DNA of 64,000 bases from Glandiceps talaboti (GCF_964340395.1 NC_135550.1:24854176-24918175); one strand, 5' to 3'; counted from the stretch's first letter, positions 14,600 to 30,030 are shown. Notes: a model not told the origin generated them from the sequence alone. Made by a program: numbers and translations.

Positions 14600-17020
14600 T
14601 GATTGGACTTGTCAATACGTATGAGACCTACCAAATGTTTAATTTTGAGATCAAGCGTATGTCATGACGATACATACTTTTGAAATGTTATGTTATGGTA
14701 GTGAAGTACATGTAGCTAGCGAGACAATGGGGAAAAGCGTGTCTCGGTGAACTTTATTCTGTATGAGACTATGTGGGTGCTTTTTTTCTTATCGGCTGAG
14801 ACTTTTGTCATCAAAATAAAAAGTTTAAAGAAACCAAAATGAATAACTTACTTTTGCAACTTTGTATGGAAAAAATCCCTGACAACAATGCTTATGATAT
14901 TGATTGAGGTTGGAAGCAAAAAATAGCACAACATATAAAAATAGAAAAATATTGCAGAGTGAAAAATGCAATCCAGAAAAATAAGAGATGAGTAACCTTC
15001 GAAATAAAAACTGTTAAAGAGAAAATGGTCATGTATTGGGTGGGGGGGGGGGACTTGTCTCTTTAATGATCAAACACATTTTACACAGATTGGGTGTTCT
15101 CATATGTCGTAGAGTGACGTTATCAGACTTAAAAGAGTTGTAAAGTACATCGTTAAGAACTTGATACAATAATCGACGTGACACTTCGGCGGGAGATGTG
15201 GTAGAGAGGTTTCAACTGCCATGTAAGAAGAAGTAAATCGATATGAAGATGATCAATTGTCAGTGAATGCGATCTTTAACATTTCATAACACTAAACATA
15301 AGGTTAATCAAGCCCGCAGTTCAAGCTGCTCACCGTTTGCTCATCGTAATAATAAAACTGATGTCGATTTTCATCAAAACACATCATTTCTGCCTTTCAA
15401 TATATCACTAAATGTAATAAAAACAATATAATAAATGTTGGAGAGATTTATTACTTCAATTCACTAATAGTATGATATTATTCGCCATCGATTAAGGCTA
15501 GCGTGCTGGAAGACATATAGTTTCGGGTTTTGATTGATCTATGGAACACGGTGAATTAGAATTGAAATGAACAATGTGTAGCAAATTATGAGCGTTAATT
15601 TTACGGTCGCAGGGTGAAATTGACATTGCATCTTGCTGACCATACTTTCCGATTAACGAACCCTTAATATTGACTGTCGGTAAAAAGGCGGGAAAATAAA
15701 CCTTAGCGGCTATGAAAATACCAATTTCCTGTATGACTGATATTTTATGCACTGTGTCTATTTTGAGCAAACACTCTTTGCGTTAAATCGAAACGGCTTT
15801 CTCATTGTTCGTGTTCATTTCCAAGCGGAAAATTAAAGGTTCGCTAATGACCTTCATAAATTGTTAAAGGGACGACCTTCTATAGAGTGCAACGGATATA
15901 ACATGTCCAAGCTAAACAGAAAGTCACAACCCGGTTAAATGTTCTAATAAACTAACAAAATCATGAAATCGCTCCTTTAATTCTGTTTGCAGAACAAAAT
16001 AGTAGAGGCTGAAGCTACAGTGTCATTATTTGCAGGTCTCCAGGGATAGTTTTATTTGAAAACCAAATCGACTGAAAATAAAACAGTGTATAGTAAATTG
16101 AAAATGGACGCCTATAACGAGATACAGATTTATAGTATATAGCTTTCGTTATGATTAGTATACATTATCATATTCTGGTACATTATTCAAATACGTCTGA
16201 TTATTTCCACTTTTCGCATCAAAATTGATATTTATCGTAAAACAAATTTGATAAATTCTTCACAGGTAAAAATACAACAACAAAAAAACAAAAATTAAGA
16301 ATAGCAACAAAACAAAGACAATTTGAATTTAAAATACGAAATACAAAATCGCACTCCTACGTTGCTCTATGTCCATGTGAAATGTTCATATCAAGGTTGC
16401 TATCTTATGTTAGAACATGAAATGAACGACAACTACATATTGAATGTAATAGGAGGCCGTTTCCATGAATTGTAAAACTTGAGTGTTGCCATGGAGACTG
16501 ATGAATCGACTTGTAACTTAATTTAATATTATGTCACGATTTGATTACCTATTTGGAATCGGAACTCATGATTTTATGTGAATAATATATTCTTTATCAA
16601 AGTTAGAATTTTTAATGCCTGGTCAAGTCTCGTTTGACACAGTCATGAAATTGAGTCATTTCTATTCCCCATTCTGATATTGCTTCAACTTTTTTTATCA
16701 AGTATATTATATGAGATCATCAGATTGACTATCATATGATTTTGTTTCTAACTGTGTACAGATAGACCACGAACCTCCTGAACTGGTGCGTCGGCGTAGC
16801 CATGATATGATGCTTTACCGTGGCAATGAGGCATTGTGTTAATACTTACCCATAGTCTTTGAACCCAAACGATGATAAAAACGTTGAAACATGATATAAT
16901 AATGGATGCTACATCTAAGAAGATGATATGATGATAGCATAGCGTGTATAATGCCATGGTATAGAGAGAGGATTGTACGACAGTGAAACAAACACAAAAG
17001 TTAATGGCAATATAGGATTT
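14600..17020. other. intergenic, nothing recognised
   Basis: No recognisable exon in either strand. There is a poly-G stretch near 15,041-15,053. Confidence 0.5.
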
Positions 17021-17023
17021 TAA

Positions 17024-17178
17024 TCATCCATCCATCCATCCATCCATCCATCCATCCATCCATCCATCCATCCATCCATACATACATACATACATACATA
17101 CATACATACATACATACATACATACCACCACCACCACCACCACCACCACCACCACCACCACCACCACCACCACCACCA
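17024..17178. repeat. (CCAT)n-(CATA)n-(CCA)n compound microsatellite
   Basis: Three consecutive arrays, TCCA to about 17079, CATA to about 17124 and CCA to 17178, abut without spacers, suggesting repeated motif switching by slippage. Confidence 0.96.
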
Positions 17179-20100
17179 TTACCAATAATAATAACAACAA
17201 CGACAAAATCAAACAACCAACCGAACGACGAATCTAATAAAAATGTACACAATGAGCACTGAAAAATGACCAATATCAATCTCTATACAAATCGAAACCA
17301 CTAATAATAGGTATGACAGGTGCGGTTGACTTTGATTTTTGATTGTTTTCTTGATTTAAGACATTAGTCTGGCAAAATGTCATCTTAAAGTGACAATGTT
17401 TTAACGTAATCTAAAATTGTCACAGTGACAAGTTGAGATTTTATGTAAGTGTTGGTTGTCACCTGATACAATTTCACAAGAAATGTCATCGGAAATATAC
17501 TAAAATGATTGTCATAACTTGATCATTTTGTTTAAATAAACGTGTGCGGTTTCCTTTGATATTTGCATGATACGATTGTCGACTTCTTTAATTTCAGCTA
17601 AAAACAGCACAGTGCCTGAGATTTAAGACGATTCTGACGGTCAGAAGGACGAGGTCAACAACATGGCGATTCAGAATATGTCAAAAAAGATATACTAATT
17701 ATTCTCTGTGGTGTAGTTTGTTTTAATTAACATGATATACACGTAGTTTGAGTTTTATTTCGTCAAATGTGAAATTTGGAAATTATAATTTTTGTTTAGA
17801 CTTTCGAATTACCGTTTAGAGCTACCAATAGTGCGACAATATTCTTTATATGTAGTATAGATTCTTGGAGAATTCTCCACACCATGGCCGGCAATATCAT
17901 CACCAAAGAAGAGAGTGTATATATGAACCGACTGTTTTCATATTAGTAAATGTTTTACCACCATTCAGAAATCAATAACATTTTCCATGTATTTAGTGTT
18001 TGCCTCGGATCTGTATTACGTTAAGATCACTTTTCACCCATTTTGTTTTTTCTTTATGTCTATATTTATTCTTGCCTGCATGTTTGCTTCACTTTCTTAG
18101 CCTGACAATGTTGTATAACTAATATAATAGTATATAATTGAGAACATATTGACTGCGAAATGAAGAAAAGACAGACATCGCATTCCAACCACATACTTCA
18201 CCTCGCTTTAGTGCCTCCCTAACAACTGTCAATGAACATGCCGTCGTTTGCACCTTTTCTCCAAAGATGATGAATCGGTGTTACGGAAACAGGAAACCCT
18301 TGATTCATTTGAAAACTATGTGCCTAAAGAGATGGTCAATGATAAGAAACGCTTTTCCCCCACTATTTTCTTATTTCATTACACGCGTCTTTATGTTGTC
18401 GTTTCTCCCCAATTGAGAAGCACTATCCGCCACTACCGAAACATACAATATGACTGATGGATTTTACAAATTCGTGTCACTTTCAAGTATACAAGACGAG
18501 CGCCAGGTGTAACTTTTGATGCTATCAGTGGAAACGCAAAGAATAGATACCTACAGCGGAAAGAAACCAAATCGTTGAGTGGGAACAAATTGGCAGGCAT
18601 TAGAGGACCTTTAACATACTGATGTTAACAATAGCACTGACCCAAAATAAAGCTCTGCTGGATGGTACGCATACTTTGTACAGATAATGTTTCCAAATAC
18701 GTTGCATCTGAATAAAGATTTTTATCGCCGAAATCCGTCAATTTAGAACCTTTCCAGACCCGTATATATTACATCTGTTCTTGGTTTTCTATTGTTGCCT
18801 TTCGCGCATGTCCAAACCAGAGTGAATGAGGTGGACTAGAAAAAAAGTTACAACTGAGGGGAGAGTCAAGATGTACTTATTACAAGATCTCATAAGTTGA
18901 GGATTTCTTCTACTACTTCTTCAACTTTTGTGAAGTGATGTAAGTTTCTTAGAGTCTTGGCTATGCTACCATCTCGATGTGTGTATTTATAAATAAATCT
19001 TAAGTGTTTACTAAGTAAGGGTTTCGGCACAATTGACAGGGTAAATATCATCCGGCCTAATACCTGAGAGAGCTTCTTGTTGGCCTTTTGTAGTAGAAAA
19101 TGTCCATCCACTGAAACGATCAGTTTGTTTGTTAAGGTTTTGTACGTAAAGAATGCTCTATGCGGGATTGCCCGTGTCGAGTTACACCTTAATTGCGAGA
19201 CCTACTGAGAATTGGCAATAGAAGGCCATTACGTGCACTTAAAACATTTGTTCAACCAGTGTTTTCTATAGCTACCTGTCTCACTCAAACTTAGTATCTG
19301 CTAACGCCCAAACACTGCCAGTGCTTGTTGAAAAAGAAGCCGCATCGAGAAACGAACATCCAGGTGGCACGCTAAATATTGATTGAAATGAACATCAATG
19401 GGAAATCTAGCATGATGGAAAGTTTACTTATAGTGAATGTCGAAATTTCTTTCCTTGTAGACAGATTGAGAATGCTGCTAATGTTCTTGGGGATCAAAGA
19501 GTGACGAAATGTTTTCCGACAGTTGTACAAGGTGTATGTTTTACTTTAGGATAAGTGTAATGTACTGAAATATGCTGCAATAAAAGTATGTTTTATTTGT
19601 ACTTTTTGCTGAACGCGTGCATTTGTTTGTGTAGAGATAAATAAAAAGTCCAAACAGAAAAAAAAATAAAAAAAATCTGACACATGCTTCCAGATTTTAA
19701 GTTTTTTGAAAAAGAGCATGTGATTCGAAAATTTGTTCTTGACATATTTATTGTGAGGGATGAAGAACACTGTGATTATTGCATAGTTGTATTCTAGATT
19801 AGCAATCAACACATTTCTCCTACGCATAAAGTCGAATTATGGATGGCGACAGGTGTTTTCCATGGCACAACATGACAACATTGTTACAATAGCAATGGAG
19901 GAAACACGTTGTTTGTTTGAAACCCCAGTCACTGTAATCAAGATAAAATGTTTCATTTTTATTCAATATCTTTTATTTTAATTAAATACAATATAATGAA
20001 AATATTCTTGCGAGAATAAAAATGATTCTATGGGTGAAAGATATTATATAGAGTTAACCAGTACCTGAATTTTAGAAGAAGAAAAAAACACTTCAAATCG

Positions 20101-20720
20101 ATCAACGTGCACTGATGGGTTCTTGCCTTTTTACTCTCACACTTGAATGGCACGAGACCACACTCCACGTTTGATTTCAGCAGGACATTTTCAAGTTAAA
20201 GAATGCTCGATCAATATTGAATTCAGAGACGAAGTTGAGCATATGTGTTTGCTTTAGACGTTAAAATGTCCACTTGAAAGCTACTGTTTGAAGAGTTAAT
20301 ACTTCGACAAGTGTAATCGGTTCTGGAAATGTGTCTACGTTAGCAGATTGACAATTAAAACACTCGCAGTTCAAACCGCGCCATATGTTCAGAATTTCAA
20401 TCGCTGGTAGAGAGTTGAAGCTGAACGCTGGTCGATTTACGGCTTTCATAAATCTGACTAGAGTCATGAGATAATTTCTAACATTTGTGCTACAGTCTCG
20501 GATAATCCTAATCCGTTTATAGAGGTTAGTCATTTGAAATTTATGGAACATAAAATATGTCTTATAAGTTTCAAGGACGTTTTTATATTTCTAACAATTT
20601 TTCAACCCGGATCGATCACGTTATATATAAACCCAATACATTCGAATTGTCGCAAAGCGATTTGGATGAGAAGATGTATCATCTGCTTGATTTGATTTCG
20701 GTCGAGTCATATTTGGATAG
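17179..20720. other. intergenic, nothing recognised
   Basis: Unique-looking AT-rich DNA. A minus-strand open stretch at 18890-19111 looks protein-like but matches nothing I know and has no clear splice sites. Confidence 0.4.
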
Positions 20721-20778
20721 GTGGTGGTGGTGGTAGTGGTTGGGGTTGGGGTGGGGGTGGGGGTGGGGGTGGGGTGGG
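20721..20778 (+). repeat. G-rich (GGT/GGGGT)n tract, G-quadruplex-prone
   Basis: From 20741 there are eight runs of three or more G, separated by one or two T: ggggttggggtgggggtggg and onward. This strongly satisfies the four-tract G-quadruplex pattern on the plus strand. Confidence 0.85.
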
Positions 20779-21370
20779 ATGGCTATGAAGTTGCCAACAT
20801 ACACTTCTGACACCGACTGCTGTACCATGTGTAACAATCCATTTGACGGGAAAGGGGTATTAACATGTACTCAAGGCAAGTACAAACTTGGTACATGGAC
20901 TCTAAACTTTACTTTTCAATCGAACATTATAGAGGTTTATTGTTGTTTCAAAGCGAATAGAGAGATGCCTATAAGTTAGGATCGTTTTTCGTAAGTGAGG
21001 TTTGTGAATGATAAATGACTTGATGTGTTAGCCATCCTGTTCGATCTATGTTTACACTTTGTTCCTAATGTGTGCGCTCAATAGAAGCGATTCTGTTACC
21101 TTGACGACCAACATAGACATCACCAACGAAACGAAGTTGTTATAGGCAGACTTGGAAAGCTGTTGCCAATCAGGTTATGATTCATATCTAATGTAATATA
21201 GCTAATATTCAAATTTGATTTCGCGGTCAAGAAGTCAGAATCACATAGAAATATCATTTCGAGAGCATTTTACTCACATACTAGTCGCCCGTCTCATCCA
21301 GTCTCATTACAACATTTGAAAGCCTGGGATATCTTTAGGCAATAGTCCCATATTTTATTTTGTTGTTGTT

Positions 21371-21440
21371 ATGGTGGTGGTGGTGGTGGTGGTGGTGTGT
21401 ATCTTTCTATCTGTGTGCCTATGTGTATGTGAGTATGTGC

Positions 21441-21499
<59 letters not shown>

Positions 21500-21536
21500 C
21501 GTCCGTCCGTCCGTCCGTCTGTCTGTCTGTCCGTCC

Positions 21537-21576
<40 letters not shown>

Positions 21577-21612
21577 GTCTGTCTGTACGTCTGTCTGTCT
21601 GCCTCTGTGTGT
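21371..21612. repeat. (GGT)n and (GTCT/GTCC)n tetranucleotide array
   Basis: A 26-nt GGT run is followed, 45 nt on, by about 160 nt of GTCT repeat with internal blocks of GTCC. The alternation of blocks is typical of slippage plus point mutation. Confidence 0.95.
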
Positions 21613-24600
21613 ATATGTGAGTGAGAGAGATTGAAGTATTTAGCTGTACTGTTTAGTGTGTTTAAATCTTTGAAATCTGTCGATTAGAGAGTAGAAATCT
21701 ACAACTTACTGAGAAAACAAAGTAGCGTTTGAGGTGATCTAACACAGGTATTACAATACAGAGAGGTACTACAATTTACTGTAATTGACTAAAACACTCA
21801 AAAGTGAAAATATCATCATCTAATTGAAAAACTAAGTAGACAAGATAAAAGATAACGTTCGAATTAAGAAGACGTATTTAGAGTGAACTTGTGACTACTT
21901 GGATTAGTTTGTTTGACACAAAGAAAATGATTTTAAATTATCACATGTTTGTAATGTGACTATACATTGAATACATTTGGCATTTATTAGTGATCAAACT
22001 ATGTCAATGCCCTGCTGTGTATTTGTACTCAGTTTAACGAAAAGAACTCGTTTACACCACCTTAGGCAGTGAGCTCTTTGTTTTCAATAAAGACGGAATT
22101 CTGGAGAGAAAAAAATTCTTTTGATCGTGCGGGAGATGGCTCAATCGATGCGCTAGAAAGTGGAGTTCTTTAGTTTATCTTGTTTTATCCTCTATAGCAT
22201 CCATTAACTAACCAGGAAATCCTTCAATTTCCGAAGATTTTATTGACTTAACGTTATGATTATTGTTTTTGTTGCTCTCGTTTTGATTGTAGCTTCAAGC
22301 ACCGAACTCTTCTTTTCAATACTCTTCGCAATTTACATGAAAGCACTCTTTTATTGTAAGACTTTGTCACAATAATTGACTCGACAACTTGTAATATTAG
22401 CGTCCTTTGTAACACATTTATGTAAAAAAGAGATTTTATTACAGTATTGGTCATAGTGGAAAAATGTAATCAGGAAATGTAACAATAATTATTGGCTTTA
22501 CACAATTTCAACAAAAAGTCCTTTTCAGGCGTTCAATCCATTTACCTTGAAGTAAAATGTTCAAAGGATCGACTGCATAATGTTTTGTGAAAGATGTTCT
22601 GCCATTCAATGAGTTCTTAGTTTGGAGGTCTAGTGGCGATTAAGCTACCGTGGTCTATTTTGAAATGCATGTTTTAATGTTTAGCATTTATAGACCAGTC
22701 TAATAGACTATGAGTATAACAGGCCATGACCTGGTCTAAGTTTGAACGTTTTACATAAAAAGATGTCATTCGATAGACAGCGTCGTTTTCCCCCATCACC
22801 GAGGAATTCTGTGTTCGTTTGGTCCATTAGGGTACGACTAAAAGATTTAAAATGGGTTTGATTTGAGAACAAACCTTTCAATCGTCACTGTCGACGTCCG
22901 TAATGATCACTTATTAAACATCCCTTGAATAAAGCTTTGCAGATGATTATCGACATATCTCGGCATCTTTGATCTCAATAGGACTCATTATACAGAAAAT
23001 CGAACAAATGCACTGTATAAGGCAAGGATTGCTGTGTGAAGGTCGCCCTCTGGTGGTGGAGAAGATTGTAATACTCATGCATTTGAAGTAGGTCAATGTT
23101 TTGACACATGCTAGATATTTGTCACACAAATCGTAAATATTCGTGCAATTGCGTTGCTATTACTCCCCTTATTACGTATAATTACGGTTATGTTCAGATT
23201 GTACTGTTGACTTTGTTGCTATTGTTGAAGTGTGATCGCAAAAGTGTGTGTTTGATAGAATATAACACATTCTGTAGATATTGCTTTACATATGCATAGA
23301 TTAAATCATCACATTATCAAAAGAGTCATCGTCAACTGTCAAATGTTGGATTGTAAACCGTACTGAACATTGGCCGACACATGGTATTGAGACACTACTT
23401 CAAACACTTCAACTTAAGACTATTCGTGCAGTGTATTTTTGACGTGTTCTGTTTACTTGCAGTTCTCGCTTTACCGACAAGACAGCTCAATCGTTAGTTG
23501 GCTACAAGTTCAAGATTAAAACAAATTTCACAGCCATGGAAAGTTGTCCTACGCAAATTATGCAAAGTTATTTTACATGAAATTACTGTGGTGTTGACTA
23601 AGAATGAAGTCATACAATTCATACACGTAACCGATTGTTACACTGCCATCTATGGCATAAGTAAGAATTGCTTTGTTTACACTTTACTGTGTCGATAAAA
23701 TGTATATGCCATACCCTAGGTTTTTAGCCTGCCCTCTACGGTATGAACAAGTGATTATTTTGTTTATGCTTGTCGGTGACAGAAATGGTTATAGAAATCC
23801 AAAAGCAAACAGAATTGTACGTTTATCACCACTTAGTTAACCAATTGTTGAAATACTGTGATTTAAACACCATGTAGGACGCCAAGATATAATAAAGACG
23901 CAAATTTGCTAGTTTATTTTCAATAAAGGAGGTAAAACATAATACCAGGCTGTAGATAAATATTAGTCATGAAGGTACGGATAAGTACGTATGTGCGGGT
24001 GCTTGACTAACGACGACCAAGTGAAATCCTAATAAGATATCCAGAAATGACAATATTAGTTTTTTGACGTAATTTGAATTGACGAATCAGTGTTAAGCAA
24101 TCAACATTTACATTTGATTTTGGAACTTGGTTTTGGGGTGCTTATATCGAATTTCAAACATTCGTTTTTCAAAACTCCAATCGAAATTCTAAATACGAAC
24201 AATGTTTCACATTACAAAAAGAATTATTTCATCTCTGGATAGAATTTCACTTGGCTGTAGTGAGTAATGGCAATACTAAATTCAGTCTCACCCCATCACT
24301 TTGAGTATAGTCAGAACAATGTCATTATACATAGTAAATGAAGAACCTGTGATCCCAAATGAATACGTCATTCACGTACCAATTAAAAACACACACAATG
24401 TAATGTAGTTTATACTACCTTGGTTGATGATTACAATGATTGACACAAACGGTACCACAAGATGTAAAAAACAACCAGACTTGCTAAAGTTTTACGGAAT
24501 TTCAAGGTTAGACACGTTTATTTGAAGGTGGAAACCCCTAATTATTATCAAATCACAACACACCAAAGGATAAGCTACTTTAAGATTTCATCAGAATATT

Positions 24601-26690
24601 AATTGTTTGCGTGTACTACGAGTGGTTTTCACCATGTAAGCCTTTCGGATGTGGTCTTCAAATTAAGTAGTCAGCAAGTCTGCTCAGGTCGAAGTCTGAA
24701 TGTTCATGACATTATGAAAACTACACTGAAAGACCTTACAGGTGGTATGGCATTATTAATGTTAATTGTGTCTACATAAAAGTGTTTTACCACGCAATGA
24801 CCTCAAACACAGACGACTTTCGTTCCAAGGTCAACTATAGACTATATAAGCCATAACCCCACTTGTCTCGAATAAAAAGAACACTAATTGATCCGGCTTA
24901 TTTTAATTCAAACCGAACCCTTTTCTGTAAAGCAGTTTATGTATATACACTTGTAGATTCGATTGGCCGCTATACTTTAACTTTCCCTGGCGACCAGCCT
25001 CGAATCAATTCATTTATCAAATGCATGGCATGTACAGTATGGGGGATTTCCAAGGAAATTACGATGTCAGTTCGAATCAGATTTGGTAGTATTATTACTC
25101 TGAATAAAGTGTAGTATAGTGTACTCCGACACAACGGCGTTGATGTGTGTAGCTTAACAATTTCCTGTGTAAGGTTTTATCAAATTGCCCTATTCAGAAT
25201 GCGTTATGTCTGTTATTGTTGTGAATGTATTTCTACCATCGTTTGCTGTATTGTATATGTGTAGTCCGTCCCTTGTATTCAATAATGAAAAATACCTAGT
25301 ATAGACATTTTTAAATATCGTTTTGAGAGAGAAGTCTGTCTCTAGCATGTATTAATGAAGCACGACCTCTCCAAAGATGAGAGATGGCTACTGAAGTCAA
25401 CAGGTGGTTAGTAAGGCGAGGTAAATTTTAAAGTATTGATCTGTAAGGGGCGAGATCAATAGTTCAATGTACGATACAAAAAAACCTAAATTCTTATACT
25501 TAGGCCTCAGACGCCCCCAGCCCCCCTTTCTAAATTGAAAATTGCTTCAAACCGCACAATCAATTTCAAATCAGTATGTAATAGTATGTAGTGCTATGGA
25601 CATAAAGCCAGTATGTAGTGAGTAAAGAATAGTTCTTTTGTTGACACTTGACTTTGTAGCAAAAAATTCTTCCATTTCTCAATTTGACATTTTAAAAGAA
25701 ATATTTGTATTTAGGGGTACAAAACATCCATTAAATGTAAAATCGATTTTGTAGGATGAGAACTAAAATGGCTCAACCCCACCCCCACTCCCAAAGTAAA
25801 AGAATTTAGTTTTTTTATCCTACATTGAACTATTGATCTCATCGCTAAGTGATCGGAGCGGGATTTGTTTAAATTGTCATTCCCTGTTTCATTTTCCACT
25901 TAATCATTCATGATCATCTCATGCCTTTCTAGCGTTAGCTGCTCTAGTCTTTCCTGATAAAGTTAAAGTTAAAGTGCCACTACCTTAGCATAGTAAAATT
26001 TAAACCCTATGATAAGACGTTCAGTGATCCATGTCACACGATCGCCTTAGGGGGTACAACCAACCTTTCCCCCTTTGCGCTGCGCGAGGCAATGCATCAC
26101 GTTGCAGAAATAGATGACAAATAACCCTTCCTGTACACCTATATGTGTGCAAACATATGTATAATGGATGTACATATGGGGATATTCAATAAATGCTTGT
26201 TCCGTATGAATAATTCAAGGTTTCGACACTAGGGGGCGCTGAAACAGATACATGAACGGATAGTGATGATGTGTTGTCAGTAAATCTGTCTGGTATATTC
26301 TACCACATTTTTTCATTCTCTCTTCAGCCGTTTATTTATTTCTCTTTATAAAAGCTACTGGAACTAAGGTTTCAAGTGTTGATATTACGTTAAGGGGCCT
26401 GGCCAGACAAAAAAAAACGCACATGTCGTATTGTGACAGGAACTACGAAATCGAAACATATTCGCTGACTCGCCCACCTTATTGACACAGGTCGCCCAAA
26501 ATGGTTACACCGACGATATCTGATGGTCGAGAAATTGGACCCTTTCCTTCATGAAAATTCAAATGAAGTTGAGTTGCCTCTTTTTGAAAAAATGAAAACC
26601 ATTTCACCTTGTTAATAAATCTTTGTTGGGATAACTGGATTTAGACGTTGATAATGAAGAGCTTGGAGCCTTGAACAGTCGGATCTCGCC
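21613..26690. other. intergenic, nothing recognised
   Basis: No gene recognised. A diverged two-copy duplication of about 80-100 bp occurs at about 23,640-23,790 (gccatctatggcataagtaa versus gccctctacggtatgaacaa). Confidence 0.45.
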
Positions 26691-26699
26691 GTCGGCAGA

Positions 26700-27230
26700 A
26701 ATCATTTAGTAGTTTCCAGTTAGTTGGATAAACAGTTGCTCATAAAACAGAGCCTGGCGTCATCCTTCAGCGGCGACGTGTTGTCAGGGTGGGGGCAGCT
26801 GTAATGGACAAGCGAGTCATCAACTCCGACCCGTTGTTGTTTTCCTACCCTTGTCAAATACAAGTCATCGTGTAACTCTAATGACTTAATCGCTCCTTGG
26901 CCATTGTTACAAATCAGCCAAACAAATGGTCGATTTTGCTGTCTCCGGCCTATTAGTACATGTCACCGCTACTGCGTTCATCAGACATCTCCGTGTAGTT
27001 GTCAAAAGAAATCACAAAGGAACAAATCCTATTTTTTAGAGAGATTATCAAACATTTATTCAATCAGAAACCTAAGATAAAAGTTTGTAGTTTTGAAGCC
27101 AAATTCTCCGAAGTTTCGAAGACTTTGGTGATTCTATTTCCTTCAGCGACTACCTATGTCACAGTGGCTAATGGCTCTATTGTTTGGCTTTCACAGCGAC
27201 TTATTGACGCGGCCTTTTAGTATTATTGTA
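26700..27230. promoter_or_regulatory. candidate non-coding element, less AT-rich than surroundings
   Basis: This stretch is compositionally balanced and repeat-free, with dense motif-like content, for example taatgacttaatcgctcctt followed by ggccattgttac (a Sox-like ccattgtt). It has no gene. Conservation cannot be judged from one sequence. Confidence 0.2.
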
Positions 27231-30030
27231 GTTTGTAGTCTTAAGATAATTGGAGAAGTAGAACTCCCCCCTTTTCAAGTCGTCGTCCGCTTTGAGGAGG
27301 GAACCTCAAGCATTATAACATAACTAACCAACAGTGTTACCAACGCGAACTCCTTATGATTTAAGAACAAAAATATTCACAATATTTTATAAGATATAGC
27401 ATAGTGAAATAAAAAGAGAAAGAAAAACAAGTACAAAATTGATATAAAAGTACACATGAAAAGAAACAAAATCAAAATAAAATGAAGGAAGGTTTAATAG
27501 ATAAAAGCAGGACAGATGGACACAGTATTTATTCTTGATATATTGAAGTTCGCTTGATATTCTTTATATGATGACAAAACCGTGACCATGACATATTAGA
27601 AACAAACTTTTGCATTGACCGACCAAGGCTAGCTATGAATACTTTTGCCGAATAGTGGCCGAAATAAGGTAAATGTTAGGTGATGTATATGTATTCTACA
27701 TGTTGTTTTGGTTGTGTCTGGAAAGTTCACACCTCATAGAAAGAGACACACATGTTGTCTACAACCTTGATGGTCAATGACTGTATTTGATCGACACAAT
27801 GTCTATGATCGATCACGACCAAGGTAGCTGACAAGTACTACCACTACTACAGACGTCTTAGACAACTTTTAAGTTATAAGAAGTAAAAAAAAGGCCGTTA
27901 GGACGACTCATGTTTCTGCAGGTAGTTTCATTTTGCATAGAGTACATATCGTAACTATATGAGTGACATTGCAACGGAAGTGGTTATCATTCGATATGCA
28001 AAATCGAGATCTGTCTATAATGACAATTGCGAGAGAAGGTTTACAGCCCGTAAGTCATAGAAAATTCCTTTCTGGCATTTTATTTTATTGCAGGTTTTCC
28101 AATAACAGACAAAAGTAAAGCTTAAAGCCTATATACGTCGGTTGCTCCATTTATAGCTGAGTGTAAAAATGGGACTTTGGTGAGTTGTACTGTTTGCTTT
28201 ATGTTTGCTTAATGATTTAGAAATTTCTCTAGCACATCATACCAATACTTGATGTTCTAAAGACTACTTGTAAGATTCGAAGAGTCTCAGCACACATTGT
28301 GACAATGAAAACTACGTTCTTGTTTGTTTTTCCTGTTGTAACTTAATCAACAATAATTCGCTGTAAAGACAGTTTCAAGTTTCTTTTTACGGGCTCGTTT
28401 ATTGGAGTTCCGACATATATGTATCGTCATCGTAAGGTTACAGAGATGTGTTTACTATATAGCTGATGGTGGAATTTACTGTCACTACTGCGAAGGAAAG
28501 AAAATATTTTGAATTACAGCAACGGCTGTGTGTCAAATTTGACATTTTGCACAGACGAAATGGACAGGCGTGATTTGTAAATTGTTGATTCTAGTTCCCA
28601 TTTCTGACTTCGCACCAAAAATCGTTTACCCCTCGAGAAATACAGCGTAAACTTTTCACCTAATTCTATCGTGGAAGCACGCGAACAATATATTTCATCT
28701 TAGTAATACATTTCCTTTGCAGGCAAGTTCCTTTCCAATCTTCAGATGGAAAAATGTCTTGATTAGTTGAACACGCCGACTATCATAATAAGATACTCGT
28801 GTCTCCAGGTGGTATCGAATCGGCGTGATCTTACCGAGGTGATGCGCAAAAAGGACAGAAGAGAGCCGTAGGAGGCGAGTGATTGATAAAGGTGGGAAAT
28901 GTGGTTCAATTTCAAAATGAGACCGATATTAGGCTTAATACCAATATTTTCGTATAGTTCTCTTATATCCTCAAGCATCTCTCAACAGGAAGACCCGAAT
29001 CAATCCAATTCATGCACAACTGTGTACAAATGTATAGGGAGAAACGAGACAAAAAAAACCATAGCATCCATCGCTAATCCATTTCTATTCATGCCGATTT
29101 CAATGTGGGAATCCATTTGTAAATTGCCTGGTTAGTATCTAGTGTGATATATTTCAACGTATATTGTGTGTTTGGTGTATGCATGGAGGCATTTTACTCT
29201 GTCGTATACAAACAAAGATGACCGTTCTTTGAAGACCCGTTTTCAATATACAAGGAGCGGTGCCTACTTCATTTTCGATTTCTACCCACCAAATTTTCTT
29301 TGTGAATCGGCGCTTTTATATCATAACATTTTGCGAGTCAAAGACCAGAGACTGAAATTAAAAAAAAATCGTACCAGTATTTACATGAAGTAGCTCAATT
29401 GTTAAATGAGATATTGAAGAGAATCGCTGTAGATTTGTGTGAAGAAATTAAAAAAAAAAACGAATGAAAGATAAATTGTGTGTATACAAATGGTTCTATA
29501 GAGTGCTACCGTTGCTAAAACTCGTGTGAATTCATGCAATTTAAGTGAATGCAAAGAATACTGTTTTTATTTGACTTATTGGTAGATTCCGCACAAAATA
29601 TGGAATTAGAGTGATTGCCTCAATTCAACATTGTGCACACTGGTGCGATATACTCTCTTCTTCATATTGGTTTAACTTGTAATGTTTGATGATGCCTAGC
29701 TACAGACGTAAATTCATTGAACATATTTTAAAAGAACTACTATGTATTCGTCGGCGAAAAAACGCTATAAATGAAGTTGCCCCAACTTTTTATCTGCATT
29801 AATCTAGATCAGAAACTATTATGTTCATGCTATCTAAGCTCCTTCATCAAGGTTTTCAATGTAGTATTGTTTTCTTTATCTACTTGAAAATGTTGCCTTC
29901 TTCATCATTGATCATTGATTTTAGGAAGTTACTCGAATGTTTGATAACAAGAAGCCGTCTAAGACTTTCCTTTCTTGCATGGAATATGACGATCATGTTA
30001 ATGTATACTGAAGTTTTGACTTAGTGAATA
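27231..30030. other. intergenic, nothing recognised
   Basis: Only short open frames without homology are present, and no repeats beyond short A or T runs. Confidence 0.5.

Noticed and set aside
14053-14634. Long open frames of up to 193 codons on both strands
   Set aside because: They exist only because the 27-bp minisatellite unit is divisible by three. No splice sites, homology or codon signal.
18890-19111. Minus-strand 73-codon open frame that looks protein-like
   Set aside because: No family recognised, no convincing splice boundaries and no neighbouring compatible exon. Not called as a gene.
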